Shown: piece by piece, positions 1 to 10,760 of the stretch
How positions within the stretch are numbered: the first letter of the stretch is position 1
How the letters are laid out: each line of letters begins with the position of its first letter
Assembly (NCBI GenBank): GCA_029962745.1
Contig: CM057162.1
Coordinates: 7,263,118-7,327,117, forward strand
DNA: 64,000 nt
Origin: Echinometra lucunter
Taxonomy: Eukaryota; Echinodermata; Echinoidea; Camarodonta; Echinometridae
Reading direction: 5' to 3'
Translations under genes and position numbers: made by a program
Notes under the pieces: model-generated
Told to the model about the DNA's origin: nothing
Database searches by the model: none
The model's input: the letters and a program-made list of their open reading frames with translations, nothing else

Positions 1-42
1 TTTTCAATATTACTTCACGCAATCTCGACAAACTTTAACATG

Positions 43-415
43 CTCTGAATGCAGCTGCCCGCGTTTTATCAGGGACATCTAAATATGACCATATATTTTC
101 TCCTATTCTAAAAAAAAGCTGCACTGGTTGCCAATTCGCAAGCGTATAGAATTCAAAATCCTTCTCCTTACATGGAAGGCTGTAAATGGATCGGCACCAA
201 ACTATCTGCAAGATCTTGTTATGCCCTACACACCAACTCGTAGTCTTAGATCATCACATCAATATCTTCTTAAGATCCCCAAGATGCGAGTAATCTCTGG
301 TTTAAGGGCTTTCTCAGCTCCAGCACCCTCTCTTTGGAAAAATTTACCAATAGCTTTGAGAATCATAATATCTTTACAAACCTTTAAATCCAAGCTGGAA
401 AGCTATCTTTTTTAA
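43..415 (+). pseudogene. 3' end of a non-LTR retrotransposon ORF2 (CR1/L2- or jockey-like), frameshifted
   Basis: The translation carries the typical region after the reverse transcriptase: an ALNAAARVLSGTSKYDHI stretch, then a frameshift in the A-run near 111-118, then LHWLPIRKRIEFKILLLTWK, NGSAPNYLQDL and SLWKNLPIALRI, ending at a TAA at 413-415. Such tails follow the RT domain in CR1/L2/jockey-type elements. The RT and endonuclease are outside the window or lost. The 3' UTR continues to about 520 and runs into an (ATT)n tract, the usual simple-repeat tail. The related minus-strand copy at 41990-42172 shares both the SLWN(S/N)LPLALR motif and the sequence after the stop. Clade assignment is tentative. 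Confidence 0.8.
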
Positions 416-523
416 CAAGACGGGTACTATACACTTTGACACTCGTCCAAAACCTCTTATCTTTTCTTTTCTTTCTTGTGCGCCTCGGAATAGAATTTTT
501 CTAGATAGACGGCGCCTTACAAA

Positions 524-592
524 TGCCTATTATTGTTATTATTATCATTATTGTTATTGTTATTATTATTATTATTGTTATTATTATTATTA

Positions 593-645
<53 letters not shown>

Positions 646-652
646 ATTAATA
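524..652. repeat. (ATT/GTT)n microsatellite
   Basis: Nearly uninterrupted TTA triplets with a few TTG and TCA variants. It sits at the end of a retrotransposon 3' UTR and probably grew from that element's tail. Confidence 0.95.
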
Positions 653-660
653 CTATAATA

Positions 661-830
661 CGTCTCTGCGCCGGCAGGAAGGAATTCCTTGAAAGCTGTG
701 AGCGCCGAACTTGGTAGCCTAGCTTAGCGGGGATAATATTGGGAGCGCCTTGAGCACCTTATTAGGTGGAATGTGAGCTATATAAATATCTAATATTATT
801 ATTATCATTATCAATACATTGTGTTGAGCA
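661..830 (+). repeat. Second retrotransposon 3' terminal segment
   Basis: The sequence includes GGGAGCGCCTTGAGCACC and GTGAGCTATATAAAT and ends in TATTATTATTATC. This GCGCTATATAAAT-plus-(ATT)n ending is characteristic of CR1/L2-type 3' ends. No coding part is attached. Confidence 0.55.
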
Positions 831-1301
831 ATTCGCTAATCAATTGTGGTGATATTGTAAAATGTCTTTAAAACAACTATAAGGGTTCTTTTGTCATTCC
901 GTCATTTCATTTTAAAAGATCAAATTTGATAAGGAATGTATGTAAATGAATAATGATGAGGAGAAGAAATCATCTTATCATTCAGGTCATATGTTCGGTC
1001 GTATGTTCAAAATGTAACACATGATCTGAGTTCTAAGAGATTACAATAATACATTTTGTCATGTTTGCTTTTGCGACACGAACAGCAAAAGTATTGCAAC
1101 CTTTTTATCACTTCATATTTCATATGAAAAGTAGACTTTGGATATCAGTAACGAAAATGATAGAACAGCGGCGGTTGCCGGGATACTTGTCGTTTTTAGG
1201 AGGTTGCATCGATTTCCATCAGTTCCACTACATCTTATAAACCTCTGAGAATAACATATAATCGTACTGAAGTTAGTAAATGAGCATACACTTATATCTG
1301 T

Positions 1302-1346
<45 letters not shown>

Positions 1347-2070
1347 TATATATGTATATATATATCCTCATTTTTATAGGAAGACTACATACTGTTGTTC
1401 TATATAACATGATTGTATGCACCTCCAAATGGAGAATTTCCACCATCCAAGGCCTGCAATCTCAGTGGAATATAACATCAATTTCACATCATTGTGCACG
1501 CGGCTGTGCGTTTCAGAGAAAGCACGGTGTGCATATCGTCGTTGTTATGCTAAGTTTATGTTTTACCTTAAAATTAAAATATTATCAGTATTCTTCTAGC
1601 TGATATTCCGTAAAAAGCGAAACATAAAAGATATAATGAATTAAATGAAAAAAAAAACCAACAAGATAGGCATATTTTGCAGCTTTAACACTTTTTAAAG
1701 TGGACTGAACAAACGGGAATACCATCCATCATCGCAGCGTCTGTCAACTCTCCTGGTGTATAAGAACAATATGAACGTATTATTGTTCAACAATGGGCTA
1801 TTTCTACAACCCCTATTTAGAACTGCTATAATAAAAAATGGTGTAAAAATATCATCAAATACTTTGGCTCAGGGTTGCTCTCTTCACAATGTTTGATTGA
1901 TATTTCAGAATTGCCGACGAATCATGACTGATTTATTTGTATGTATGCCTACTCTGTGACATCAGTAGGGTAAGAATCTGAACACTCCTAAACTAACTCT
2001 CTCGCTAATTCCCTCCAATGATTTATCTTACTTTCGCTCACTCGCTCTCTCTCTGTTCCCTTTCTCTACT
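831..2070. other. Stretch without a recognisable gene; (TA)n at about 1307-1365
   Basis: AT-rich sequence with a TA dinucleotide tract and short open frames with no recognisable protein. It lies 3' of the Ig exon on the minus strand and could hold further exons of that gene, but I found no credible acceptor plus Ig or transmembrane coding stretch. Confidence 0.6.
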
Positions 2071-2108
2071 CTAGTTCCTTTCCTTCTGCCTGTGTTTGTT
2101 TGTCTCAC

Positions 2109-2456
2109 CTTGTACAGAGACTCTTGTACTGTTTTGAAAAGTCATTCCCGTTTGGTAGTCAGAGAACGAACAGAGGTATAGCCCTTCATCCTGCACCTTG
2201 ACGTCATTGATGACCAGTGAATAGTCGTCCGTGATATTGAACAACCCTGTCTCATAACCAGGGCCATCTCGTTCACCAATCTTGAAGAATGGGTCAAGTG
2301 ATACAAGGAGCTCAGTTCCAGACGATAGCAGCCGTTTCCACTCAACTGAGATCGCTCGTCTCTGAATACAACATGGTAGAATACCTATAGCTCCCACCTC
2401 AAGAATAACATGGGACTCTGTGCCAACAATCTGCTCAGCTGCACCGAAGCCTTGAT
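2109..2456 (-). CDS. Immunoglobulin V-like domain exon of a secreted or cell-surface protein
   Basis: One open exon of 348 bp (116 codons) between an AG acceptor (TTCACAG, intron side at 2457) and a GTGAG donor (intron side at 2108), phase 1 at both ends as is usual for Ig-domain exons. Hallmarks in order: B-strand cysteine in ILPCCIQRR, tryptophan in VEWKRL about 10 residues later, ITDDYSLVINDV as E strand, and the DEGLYLCSFSD motif (D-x-G-x-Y-x-C) before the F-strand cysteine. It joins in frame to the signal-peptide exon at 3709-3778. Later exons (more Ig domains, transmembrane segment or stop) would lie below 2109 and are not recognisable here. Echinoderms carry many such Ig receptors; the specific protein is unknown. 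Confidence 0.8.
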
Positions 2457-2698
2457 CTGTGAAGAGCAAAGCATACTTTCTATTACTTCACGAAAGTGGT
2501 AAGGAATAATCTACGCAATATTGCAGTACGTGATCCAATATCAAGGGGCTCAAAAGGAGCCTATTATAATCAGCATCAAAGCTTTTAATAACCTACCGGA
2601 AAATAATTATTCGATCAGAGAAAAGCCTGGCAGCATTTTTACGTTTTCTGTCTTTAACTTTAACCCCTTCTTTTGTCTTCTTGACCAAGTAAGTTCAT

Positions 2699-2702
<4 letters not shown>

Positions 2703-2731
<29 letters not shown>
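2703..2731. repeat. (GA)n microsatellite
   Basis: About 14 GA units inside the intron between the two Ig-gene exons. Confidence 0.95.
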
Positions 2732-2734
<3 letters not shown>

Positions 2735-3191
2735 GGGGATGACGTGAGGGCTGGGAGGCTGTAGAGAAACTTCCATTTTTTGTTTTTTGTTATTCTCAGA
2801 CTTTGTTGGTATAACTTTGTAATGAGAAACCCAACTTAGCTAGAGCATTAAAGCTCGTTTATTATGGATAATTAAAGCGAACTGTTTCAGCAGCGAAAGG
2901 AAAATCAGCATGAAATGAGTTGAGTAATAGTCTCATTTTTTGTTTGTTCCTGAAAGACTTGCGCAAGTTTGCATTAAATTCTATCTGCATGAGATCCGGT
3001 ATTACTTATAGTACAGAAAGGCTATACGCTGCAGTCGGGCCTCCCCCACGGCTCCCCTCATAGTAACAATTTCCTTGGGTTTTACACGGTAGTTCTGTCA
3101 CTGTATTGCTCATGGTGTTGTCCAGTCCCAATCGAACTCCCGGTAACTACATTATTTTGGCCTTTCTTTTATTCAATATTCACCCTGTCGG

Positions 3192-3362
3192 AGAAGAAGA
3201 AGAAGAAGAAAAAGAAGAAGAAGAAGAAGAAGAAGAAGAAGAAGAAGAAGAAGAAGAAGAAGAAGAAGGAGGAGGGGGAGGGGGAGGGGGAGGAGGAGGA
3301 GAAGAAGAATGAGAAGAAAAGGAAGGAGAAGGAAAAAAGGAGAGGAAGAGGAGAAGAAGCAG
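3192..3362. repeat. Purine tract, (GAA)n then (GGA/GGGGGA)n
   Basis: About 170 bases almost without pyrimidines on the plus strand, starting as GAA triplets and changing to GGAGGGGG. Long homopurine tracts of this kind can form triplexes. The poly-E and poly-L/S open frames here are artefacts. It lies in the intron of the Ig gene. Confidence 0.95.
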
Positions 3363-3708
3363 AAGGAAAACGAATTCACAGCTTCTTCGTTTCACATCCA
3401 AAGGCAAAGAAACCAGATAAAAACTACGGCCTAGATGATCATGACTTCCATAGAAGCTGTTCTCATAATTCCTTTATCAATCACTACTAAGTGATACTTA
3501 TATTGATACTTCTTTCGATATGATCTTAATACTTACTAAAATCTCAATAAAATAACGTTTAAATACACACGGAAATGCAGTATGAGTACCACTACGAAAA
3601 AAAACAGCTTTAGCTGAAACCAAAATGAATTACTGAATAAATTTTTTCATGAATACTTTCTGACCATTGTCATGGTTAATGTTTGGTAGATGAGTTTGAT
3701 AAACTTAC

Positions 3709-3778
3709 CAGAAAACAGGGACAAGGAGATGAGCAGTCCCAGAAATGCAACATTTGATGTTCTAGAAGTTACATACAT
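3709..3778 (-). CDS. First coding exon of the Ig-family gene (signal peptide)
   Basis: ATG at 3778-3776 begins MYVTSRTSNVAF followed by LGLLISLSLFSG: a short polar N-region, a hydrophobic core and a small residue before the likely cleavage site, i.e. a classic signal peptide. The 70-bp coding part ends G|GTAAGTTT, phase 1. Spliced to the Ig exon at 2456 it reads LFS-D-QGFG, exactly in frame, across a 1,252-bp intron. The matching phase and direction are the main support. The 12 bases of donor-side intron (GTAAGTTTATCA) and the hydrophobic core recur on the plus strand near 21117, so a paralogue once existed. Too short to be found by ORF length alone. Confidence 0.72.
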
Positions 3779-3779
3779 G

Positions 3780-4435
3780 TTTCCAATATAGAGTTCTTCA
3801 GGGCTCTTCTAGTACATGTCTAATTCACGAGGGTTTGTTAGAAAATGATTTCAAAATTCGATGCAGTCATAATGCATGCATGGATGATGACCGCTTTACC
3901 CATTTGATGGTTGTTTGACTCAGTCGAGTCTTTAGATGGCGCGCTTCAATAATGTCCCGTCAAAGGAGTTGACTCTACCACTGTAATATGAGAATCGGTT
4001 TTTTTTGTCAACGAGTTCAATGCATCCGAACATATTTAAAAGCGGATCCCGTCTTGAATGGCTGTCTTAAACACTGTGGCGGGGGCTGGGGTATATTCTC
4101 AGAATCGAAAGAGGTTAAAGGGAAGGGACAGAGAAAGAGAATTTACAATTTTAGACTCGTGCCACCCACGTGATACCCGTGTTCCCTAAATGCCAAGATC
4201 CATGCTGCGCCTCTGGTCTCAAATTTAGTAACGTAATCCTGTGAAATGACCTTTCACTGACTGCAACAGAAAATATTTCAGTTATCATGAAAATACACCT
4301 AATACCATGCCAAAAGTTTTAAAGAATACAAATAGTGGACAATGATGAAAAATATCCAAAATCGTTTTCCGTTTTCTATGAACGACGACACATATAGTTT
4401 TGCAGTCTCGGTTTCAGCTGGACACTCTCTGAAGT
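3780..4435. other. No gene seen; contains a dispersed GATGGCGC motif
   Basis: Unique-looking AT-rich sequence. At 3919-3980 it carries TCTTTAGATGGCGC followed by AGGAGTTGA, also present in the inverted-repeat arms (8572-8612, 14281-14330) and reversed near 15660-15730, so this is part of an older dispersed repeat. Confidence 0.5.
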
Positions 4436-4439
4436 ACAT

Positions 4440-4960
4440 TCTTTGTTGATGGTGATGATGAACATCATTTGTAAAGCGCCATTTATCTGTAAAAAAACAT
4501 TCAAAGGTGCCCGGCCCCCACTATATGTCACATATTATTCCGAAAGTTACTAGCAAAGGTTGGTCTTCAGTTCAGATTTGAAGGTTTCAAGGTTGTTACA
4601 ATTACGAAGTTGGAATGGTAGCGTTCCAAAGACGTGGAGCAACAGAAGAGAAGGCTCTGTCCCCGTATGTTTTTAGGCGGGTACTGGGCACTTGAAGAAT
4701 CAGTCCAGCACAACGTAGTCCTGGCCGCAGCTGACGTACACTGATTAGTGCAGAAACGTAGCTAGGGGACGAGTTATGGAGAGCCTTATAAGTAGCAGCA
4801 AGATCTTTATCATGCACTCTGCAGTGCACTGGCAGCCATTGAAGCTCAAGGAGTGTTGGTGAGTTTTGGTCAAACTTCCTGGTGCCCGTAAGAAGGCGTG
4901 CAGCAGCATTATGGACAGTCTGGAGACTGATTGCCAAAGCAACATGAGCCATACTGTGTA
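4440..4960 (-). pseudogene. Retrotransposon ORF2 C-terminal fragment plus 3' UTR
   Basis: On the minus strand the frame reads SLQTVHNAAARLLTGTRKF, LELQWLPVHCRVHDKDL, TYKALHNSSPSYVSALI and SSVAPRLWNA, the post-RT region of a CR1/L2-like element from a different subfamily than that at 43-415. A frameshift follows at the LETFKSELKTN segment near 4590-4610. The 3' UTR continues to a GCGCTTTACAAATGATG end at about 4480-4450 with a GATGATG tail. Broken and 5' truncated by the (CA)n tract. Confidence 0.8.
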
Positions 4961-4966
4961 TTGTCC

Positions 4967-4969
<3 letters not shown>

Positions 4970-5035
<66 letters not shown>
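4970..5035. repeat. (CA)n-(TA)n compound microsatellite
   Basis: About 16 CA units pass directly into about 15 TA units. Confidence 0.97.
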
Positions 5036-5038
<3 letters not shown>

Positions 5039-5205
5039 AGAAATATGGCTACCATGCCTATACCACGATAAGTTATTTCATGTAGATAAAAGAGCAATGT
5101 AGATAAAATGCCTTGCTCAAGGGCATATGTGCCATGGCGGGAATCGAACCCCCGACTCTCGCCTCTCAAGCCAAGCGCCTAAAAACCACTCGACTATGGC
5201 ACCTA
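5036..5205 (-). repeat. tRNA-derived SINE with a tRNA-Ser-like head
   Basis: On the minus strand 5202-5129 forms a 74-nt tRNA-like unit: acceptor arms GTGCCAT and ATGGCAC pair over 7 bp, an A-box-like TAGTCGAGTGG, a T-arm GGGTTCGATTCCC (B box), and CTTGAGA as a Ser(UGA)-like anticodon loop. It lacks the long variable arm of a true tRNA-Ser and its anticodon stem has mismatches, so it is not a functional tRNA. Downstream is CTTGAGCAAGGCATTT, a body common in tRNA-derived SINEs. Confidence 0.75.
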
Positions 5206-5456
5206 TAGATGACGATGGCTTTCAAGAACGCCCTCTCGAGAAGGCAAATAATGTTTTCATGATGTAGCAGTGTAACATGAGCTGAGGCAACAAAGATGAA
5301 TTATGTTTAATATGAATGACTTTGGAATAGATAACAGGTTTATTTGCATTATGGTTCCTCTAAGATATCTTTGAAAATACATCTTTTGTTTTTAGTATTA
5401 TATTGTCATTTTGATTTTGATTCATGATTATCATTCACCTACGGTGCCTCCTGTTG

Positions 5457-5900
5457 CGCTGCTATGTATGGTCGACGTTCTTGTATGGATCTGAATGCTG
5501 AACGACTTCAAACAAAGCCATGGAACAGCGTCTGGAAGCTGTTGAGATGTGGGTTTTACGTAGGATGATCAGAATACCATGGACTGATCATGTTACCAAC
5601 ATAGATGTCCTCGAAAGAGCCAAATCATCTCCTAATTTAATGCATACTGTTGTTACCCGACATATTTGCTTCTTTGGCCACAAACTTCGCAAGAAAGCTC
5701 TAGAGACAATTGCCCTTACAGGTGCATTTGAAGGAAAGAGTGCACGTGGACGCCAGCGATTGACTTACCTCTCCTGGCTCAGTGATGCAACTGACCTAAG
5801 GCCCCTTGACATCATACGCCGATGCCAGCAAAAGAAGAACGCGCTTGAATAGGCAAGGTCAGATTCTGACAAGCCGCTTTAATGGATGGAAGGAGCCTCT
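5457..5900 (+). pseudogene. C-terminal part of an endonuclease-reverse transcriptase element
   Basis: Reads FLYGSEC, a stop, then KAMEQRLEAVEMWVLRRMIRI, PWTDHVTN, DVLERA, FFGHKLRKKALE, TGAFEGKSARGRQRLTYLSW and DIIRRC. These motifs (YGSE-W, E-A-x-E-M-W-x-x-RR-M, W-T-D, F-x-GH-x-LR, G-x-R-x-RGRQR) mark the tail of RTE/L1-like LINE proteins widespread in marine invertebrates. An internal stop precedes KAMEQRL and the RT domain is missing. FNGWKEPLQAEW continues in a shifted frame and then a (TTA)n tail. Confidence 0.85.
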
Positions 5901-5916
5901 TCAGGCAGAATGGAGT

Positions 5917-5972
5917 TGTTATTATTATTATTTTCATTATCATTTTTATTATTATTATTATTTTCATTATCA

Positions 5973-6009
<37 letters not shown>

Positions 6010-6040
6010 CATTATTATTATCATCATCATCATCATCTTA
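5917..6040. repeat. (TTA/TCA)n microsatellite
   Basis: TTATTA triplets with a duplicated ATTTTCATTATC interruption, directly after the LINE tail. Confidence 0.95.
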
Positions 6041-6399
6041 TTATATTTTTAAATATTCTTTGAAGATACTCATCAGTTTTGTGGGTAAAAGTGCTTTGAT
6101 CAGTTGTTAGTTTGATATTGAGCTCTGTACGAAAAGATCTTTCCTGTTGATAGTTATTGTCGTCATCGTCGTCATCATCGTCATCATTATCATCGACTCT
6201 ACAAGTATCAACAGGATAATCTAAAAAAGTTAAATTAAACAGAATAATTTTACAAGCTCGTTCCCTTCCTCTTTATTATGCACTGAAAATCAATTTTACT
6301 CTGTAATTTCAAAATGAATGCATTCCCTTAAAGTAGGGTTCTATGTATGATATGCGTGGAGTACTGAAACAAATATTATCAGAATAAAAGCTAGTCATT

Positions 6400-6990
6400 G
6401 TACGGCATAGTGTCAACTTTTGTTGACCCTCTTCTGAAGTTTTATAGACTGCAATTAAAGTGATTTGAATTTTAATTACAATTATCTCTTTGGAATTGAG
6501 TTCTGAAAAGGGTTAATTGGACTTCTGATGATGATGATGATTCACAGCATTCGTATGGCACAATATATCTGTTTAAAAACATTCAGAGGGACAGAAAAAA
6601 AATTCAAAGGCGCAGTCACCAGTCCGTTTGTGACTTCTTGCAGTCACACCCTGCTCAAGATCCGTGAGAAAAAAAAGCACCTTATGTTGTGTGAAAAGGG
6701 GTATTCCTGTTCTTGGATTTTTCGTGTATTGATCATGTTGATGATTGAATGAAAGAAATTCTCTCTGTAGAATTTACTCAAATTTAAACGTATCTCCTCA
6801 TTATTTTTCACTACTGATTTAAGTTTACTTAAGTGGTTAAATTGTGCATTAGTCTGCTCTATATCTGTTGGGGAATAGAGAGAGAGAGAGAGAGAGAGAG
6901 AAGAGTTAAATAAATGATAAAAAACAGAGATTGTCGTAACTAATAATTGGTCAATATACTCTATATTCCGTAACATTACACTCAGTAATT
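6400..6990. repeat. Diverged direct copy of part of the inverted-repeat arm sequence
   Basis: Shares in order with 9110-9720: a TTTTGTAAACTGCA-like stretch, ACAATTATTTCTTT, GTTAATTGGAC, GGGGTATTCCTGTTC, TGTATTGA-CATGTTGATGA, GAAATTCTCTCT and a terminal GA microsatellite. Between 6525 and 6620 it also holds a copy of the retrotransposon 3' end seen at 4440-4530 (GATGATG, AACATTCA, TTCAAAGG). Divergence is much greater than between the two arms. Confidence 0.6.
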
Positions 6991-7821
6991 GTTATCGATT
7001 TAAATGAATATTTCATTACACATTTGTCACTGTAAAATAATGCTTAAAAGGTGAAAAGTGTTCTGTCCTTAATTTCCTAGCACATTTAAAGTTGTGACAT
7101 GCTATGTTTTGCGAGATGGCAGTCAGTCTATTCCGAGATATTATATTATGTATTAAACTTATGCATTAAACATAATTGAGTTCTACTTTTATTTTTTTTA
7201 ATGTGTCTGCATGTCTCAGAGAGCAAAGTGAGAAATATAGATAACTTACCAATGCTTTCCCCTACTTAGACCCTGGCTCTATAATGCCCATTTGTTACTA
7301 AATTTGGCATGCACGTAGTTTATGACGTAATTCTTGTACAAGAATGCATAATTGACTTTTAATAAATTGATATCTTTTGTTGATTAATACTAATTGATTT
7401 TGAAAATATGGTAATTTGTAAGTTAAGTATTTAAATTTGCTTTTCTTGCCTCCGATCAGCATAAGAGATGCCGGAGGCATAATGTTTTGGGGTTTTCCAT
7501 CTGTCGTTTACGCGATATCTCAAAAACTCTTTGCGGTACGAACTTCAAACATCGTCCTTATAATGAATCGCCATAAGAAGATCTGATTAGATTTTGGGTT
7601 ACGTAGGTCAAAGGTCAAGGTCACAGTCTCCTGTAAGTGTTTCTATGAAATTCATTCCACTATCATGTCTTTCCTCTCTTTCCTTCATTTATACCTTTTT
7701 TTCTGTTCCTCTAATGCCCCATAAGCGGATTCTATTGACGAAAGAATGTACTAACACCCTTTCACTAAGGCTACCACATGACGTTTTTAATACCAAAAGC
7801 CTCCAATCCTTGCATATTATG
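6991..7821. other. No gene or clear repeat recognised
   Basis: AT-rich sequence. Open frames are short and show no recognisable domain. Confidence 0.55.
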
Positions 7822-9565
7822 CAAGGATTTCAGTAGCTTATATCACTTGTCAGTAAAAATCACTGACAAAACTCTTCATGAAACCCTGGTTGAATTTTAG
7901 TGATAATATATCCATGTCTGTAGTGAAATGTAGGCTCATTAAAGGATGTTGCAAAGCAATTGCATCATTTGTTACATTTTTATTATCTTCCAGTTTTCAG
8001 TATGCTCCTTGCATTGCAACCTCCTACCAGTTCATCAGATAGATCCTCGCACTAAGAACAACCACTAATCTGGGTTTCAAGCTCAAGAACTTCAAAGACG
8101 CAGCAGTGTTTGCAAGGAAACTCCTGGAGGGAGGACCTAAACCTAATGCAGGGCCGTACGCAGATTTTTTGTTACGGGGGGAGGGGGGGGGGGGGGGGAG
8201 GGGGTGGCAAGAGTACGTTAATATTCGAAGAAACAGGCAAGTGAAGGAGCGAAGTGACCGAGTTTGTCAAAAGGGCGCATTTGCTTTAAAAAAATTGAAA
8301 TTAAAGGATCTGGTGCACACTTTAGGGGAAAATTTGGAGAATTTTCAGTAAAAAATATAGATCTTGAAAATTTCGGGGGGGGGGGGAGGCCTTCCCCCTG
8401 CTGCGTACGGCCATGACCTAATGTTGTATAACAAAGAGTGTCTCTCGTGTGCCTGCAGTTATACAGAAAGTTCGTTGGAGATAAAATGACGAAAGAACAG
8501 ATTATTGATGTACTAACTAGAGTGCATGACAAGAATTACTGTTTTCAAAGTTCATTGATTCAATCCAGTCCTAAGATGGCGCTCTGTAGTTTTGTCCTTG
8601 CTTAGGAGTTGATTGTTCCAGTTATTTTTCGGCATTTTTTCTGTATTTTATGATGATATTTCTGTAATAAACCGACTCAAAATTTTCTTATACAGGGTGG
8701 CCCAAAAAGAACGCTACACCTGTGATCCTACATTTCAGCGAGATAAATGACATGATGTGATAATTGCTGAATTGATTCGAAAGAGAATTCTTTTTTTTTC
8801 CAATAAAATTATAACAAGATCATTTATTTTGGCTAATGTGTTTAGATTACAGGGAATTTTTTTTTTCCAGTACTAATGACACCAAGATCGCTCATGGCTT
8901 AGATATACAGAACAGTGTTGTGTATATAATACATATTGAATATCTGTGAGTTCAAATATGAAAATAATAATATTTGTTGGTCACAAATAATATCTGTAAT
9001 ACGGATTTGGAGTCATCACCAAGTTGTAATTTGTAAGTTATATGGTTATAAGACCATGCAAAACAAAACTGTTCTCAGAGCAGAATCTAATCATTATATG
9101 TGGCATGATGTAAACTTAATTTTTCCCCCTCTACCTAAGTTTTGTAAACTGCAAAAAAAAAAAGATGACTGAAATTTTATGTACAATTATTTCTTTACCA
9201 TTGCTACAAGAATAAAGAAGGTCAGTTGGACATCTTGTGACAGTCCCACCCTGTGTAATGTAAAACGAGTTGTTCTTCCTACATGCACTTTTTTTTGCTA
9301 TGAACATTCTATTTAAAGATCATGTAGGAGAAAAATGTTGCCATACTCATGTGAATGGGGTATTCCTGTTCTGTTCCTGGATTTGTGTGTATTGACCATG
9401 TTGATGACTAAACGGATGAAATTCTCTCTTGGCAGATTTATTTCCTCAAATGTAAATGTAGCTGCTACGTGATGTAAGTCTTGATGAAATGTGCCCAAAC
9501 TGTTCATCAGTCTATTCTATGCATCTTCTGTTCTGGAGAAGGGAATACATTGAAAGAGCACGCGC

Positions 9566-9575
<10 letters not shown>
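7822..9575 (+). repeat. Arm 1 of a large inverted duplication (partner 13321-15063)
   Basis: Sequence here reappears reverse-complemented at 13321-15063. Marker stretches include GCAAGGATTTCAGTAGC (7822), the hAT-like element at 8149, ATCCAGTCCTAAGATGGCGC (8563), GGTGGCCCAAAAAGAACGC (8696) and AGAGCACGCGCGAAAGAGAG (9555). A 200-base block around 8415-8620 differs by only about eight bases, so roughly 96% identity by eye. No intact gene lies inside. Confidence 0.9.
8149..8415 (+). mobile_element. hAT-like MITE (267 bp) in arm 1
   Basis: Terminal inverted repeats CAGGGCCGTACGCAG and (reverse-complemented) CATGGCCGTACGCAG match at 14 of 15 positions and are flanked by the perfect 8-bp direct repeat ACCTAATG (8141-8148 and 8416-8423). 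An 8-bp TSD with CAGGG-type ends is typical of hAT. The interior is G-rich with no ORF. The same insertion with the same TSD is in arm 2, so it predates the duplication. Confidence 0.85.
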
Positions 9576-9602
<27 letters not shown>

Positions 9603-9660
9603 AGGGATAGAGATAGATAGAGAGATATTAGAGAGAGAATAAGAGAGAGGGGGAAGAGAG
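9566..9660. repeat. (GA)n / GATA-like microsatellite
   Basis: AGAG tract with GGGAGGGAGG and GATAGATA interruptions. The matching tract in arm 2 is cut by the gap ending at 13320. Confidence 0.95.
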
Positions 9661-10544
9661 AAAATACAGACATCGGTATAAATTGGTGATTTATCAACAT
9701 GTTCCATTTTCTTTAAGAGATACACTTGGTATTACTTGTAATATTTCCTTTTCTTGATTATGTTATTAATTTTTGAACTCATTTTTTGCAAGTTACACCT
9801 ATGTCATTGTTAAATTATACATTCAGGGTATGAAATGATCCTGTACTTATTTAATAGTACAAAGTTTTGACAAGCTTCATGTTTATTTTGTCAGGGTAAA
9901 CTTCATTCTTTCACATAAAATAAAGATATTGAATGCTGCATTACTTTGCAGAAATGAGTTCTATTGTGTTTTTTTTGGAATTTGTATGTTTTAAAGAGCA
10001 GACTAAGAAGGTTTCAACTTTACTTTGACGTTCCTCTAAAATCTCAGCTATACAATACCTTTTCTTTAAAAAGTTTTCACAGAATTTGAGGGGGGAGGGG
10101 GAGGCAATTGGCCCCAAGTCTGCAACGCTCTTAAAACAAATCAGTTGAAAATGACTAGATGAAAGAGTCAGCTTGGTGCAACTAAAATACTAGTTCTATA
10201 TTTTAGTCATTTGTGACTATTTTCCAATCATATTTTGGCTAGAACTCAGTCATTTCTGAATAGAATGTATTAACTTTTATGACTAGGTATATTAGTCATG
10301 TGGGTACAACTTTGTATAAGGGTGCATTGAGCTACATTTTGCACTCAAAAAGGTGCTACAGTGTTGCATTTAGGGTGCAAAATTGAACCTGTCATTTTAA
10401 TTGTGCATTATGAAGATAAGTTTAGTTCCAGTCGTGCAACTTCATTACGAAACCTTCTAGAATATATCTGGAATATTTTGTGTTGTAGTGAAGTGAAATA
10501 TTCGTTTACTGGAAGCTGTTCAAAACTTCTGAGTTGCAGAGAAT

Positions 10545-10760
10545 TTTTTTTTTTTCATAATCAACTTTATTGATTTCAAACAAATGGAAACAAACATAAA
10601 AAGTCCAGGTTACATGTTGCATGAGAACATTGTACATGACTGTGGGTAAAACAAAGAGCAAGATTACAAAACATAGTACCTACATCATAAAACATATACA
10701 TAAAGTACATCAAAAATATCTTGTTAATCTTGTTAAAACTTGGAAAAATGAAACATGATG
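10545..10760 (-). repeat. Probable 3' end of a retroposed transcript (LINE or mRNA copy)
   Basis: On the minus strand an AATAAA (about 10571-10566) lies some ten bases before a poly(A) run (plus-strand T-run at about 10545-10556). A polyadenylation signal followed by encoded A indicates a retroposed copy. The upstream body has no recognisable coding sequence. Confidence 0.5.

Noticed and set aside
3106..3407. Poly-E, poly-L and poly-S frames
   Set aside because: Translation of a purine microsatellite in several frames.
5129..5202. Functional tRNA-Ser gene
   Set aside because: No long variable arm, mismatched anticodon stem, SINE body attached.
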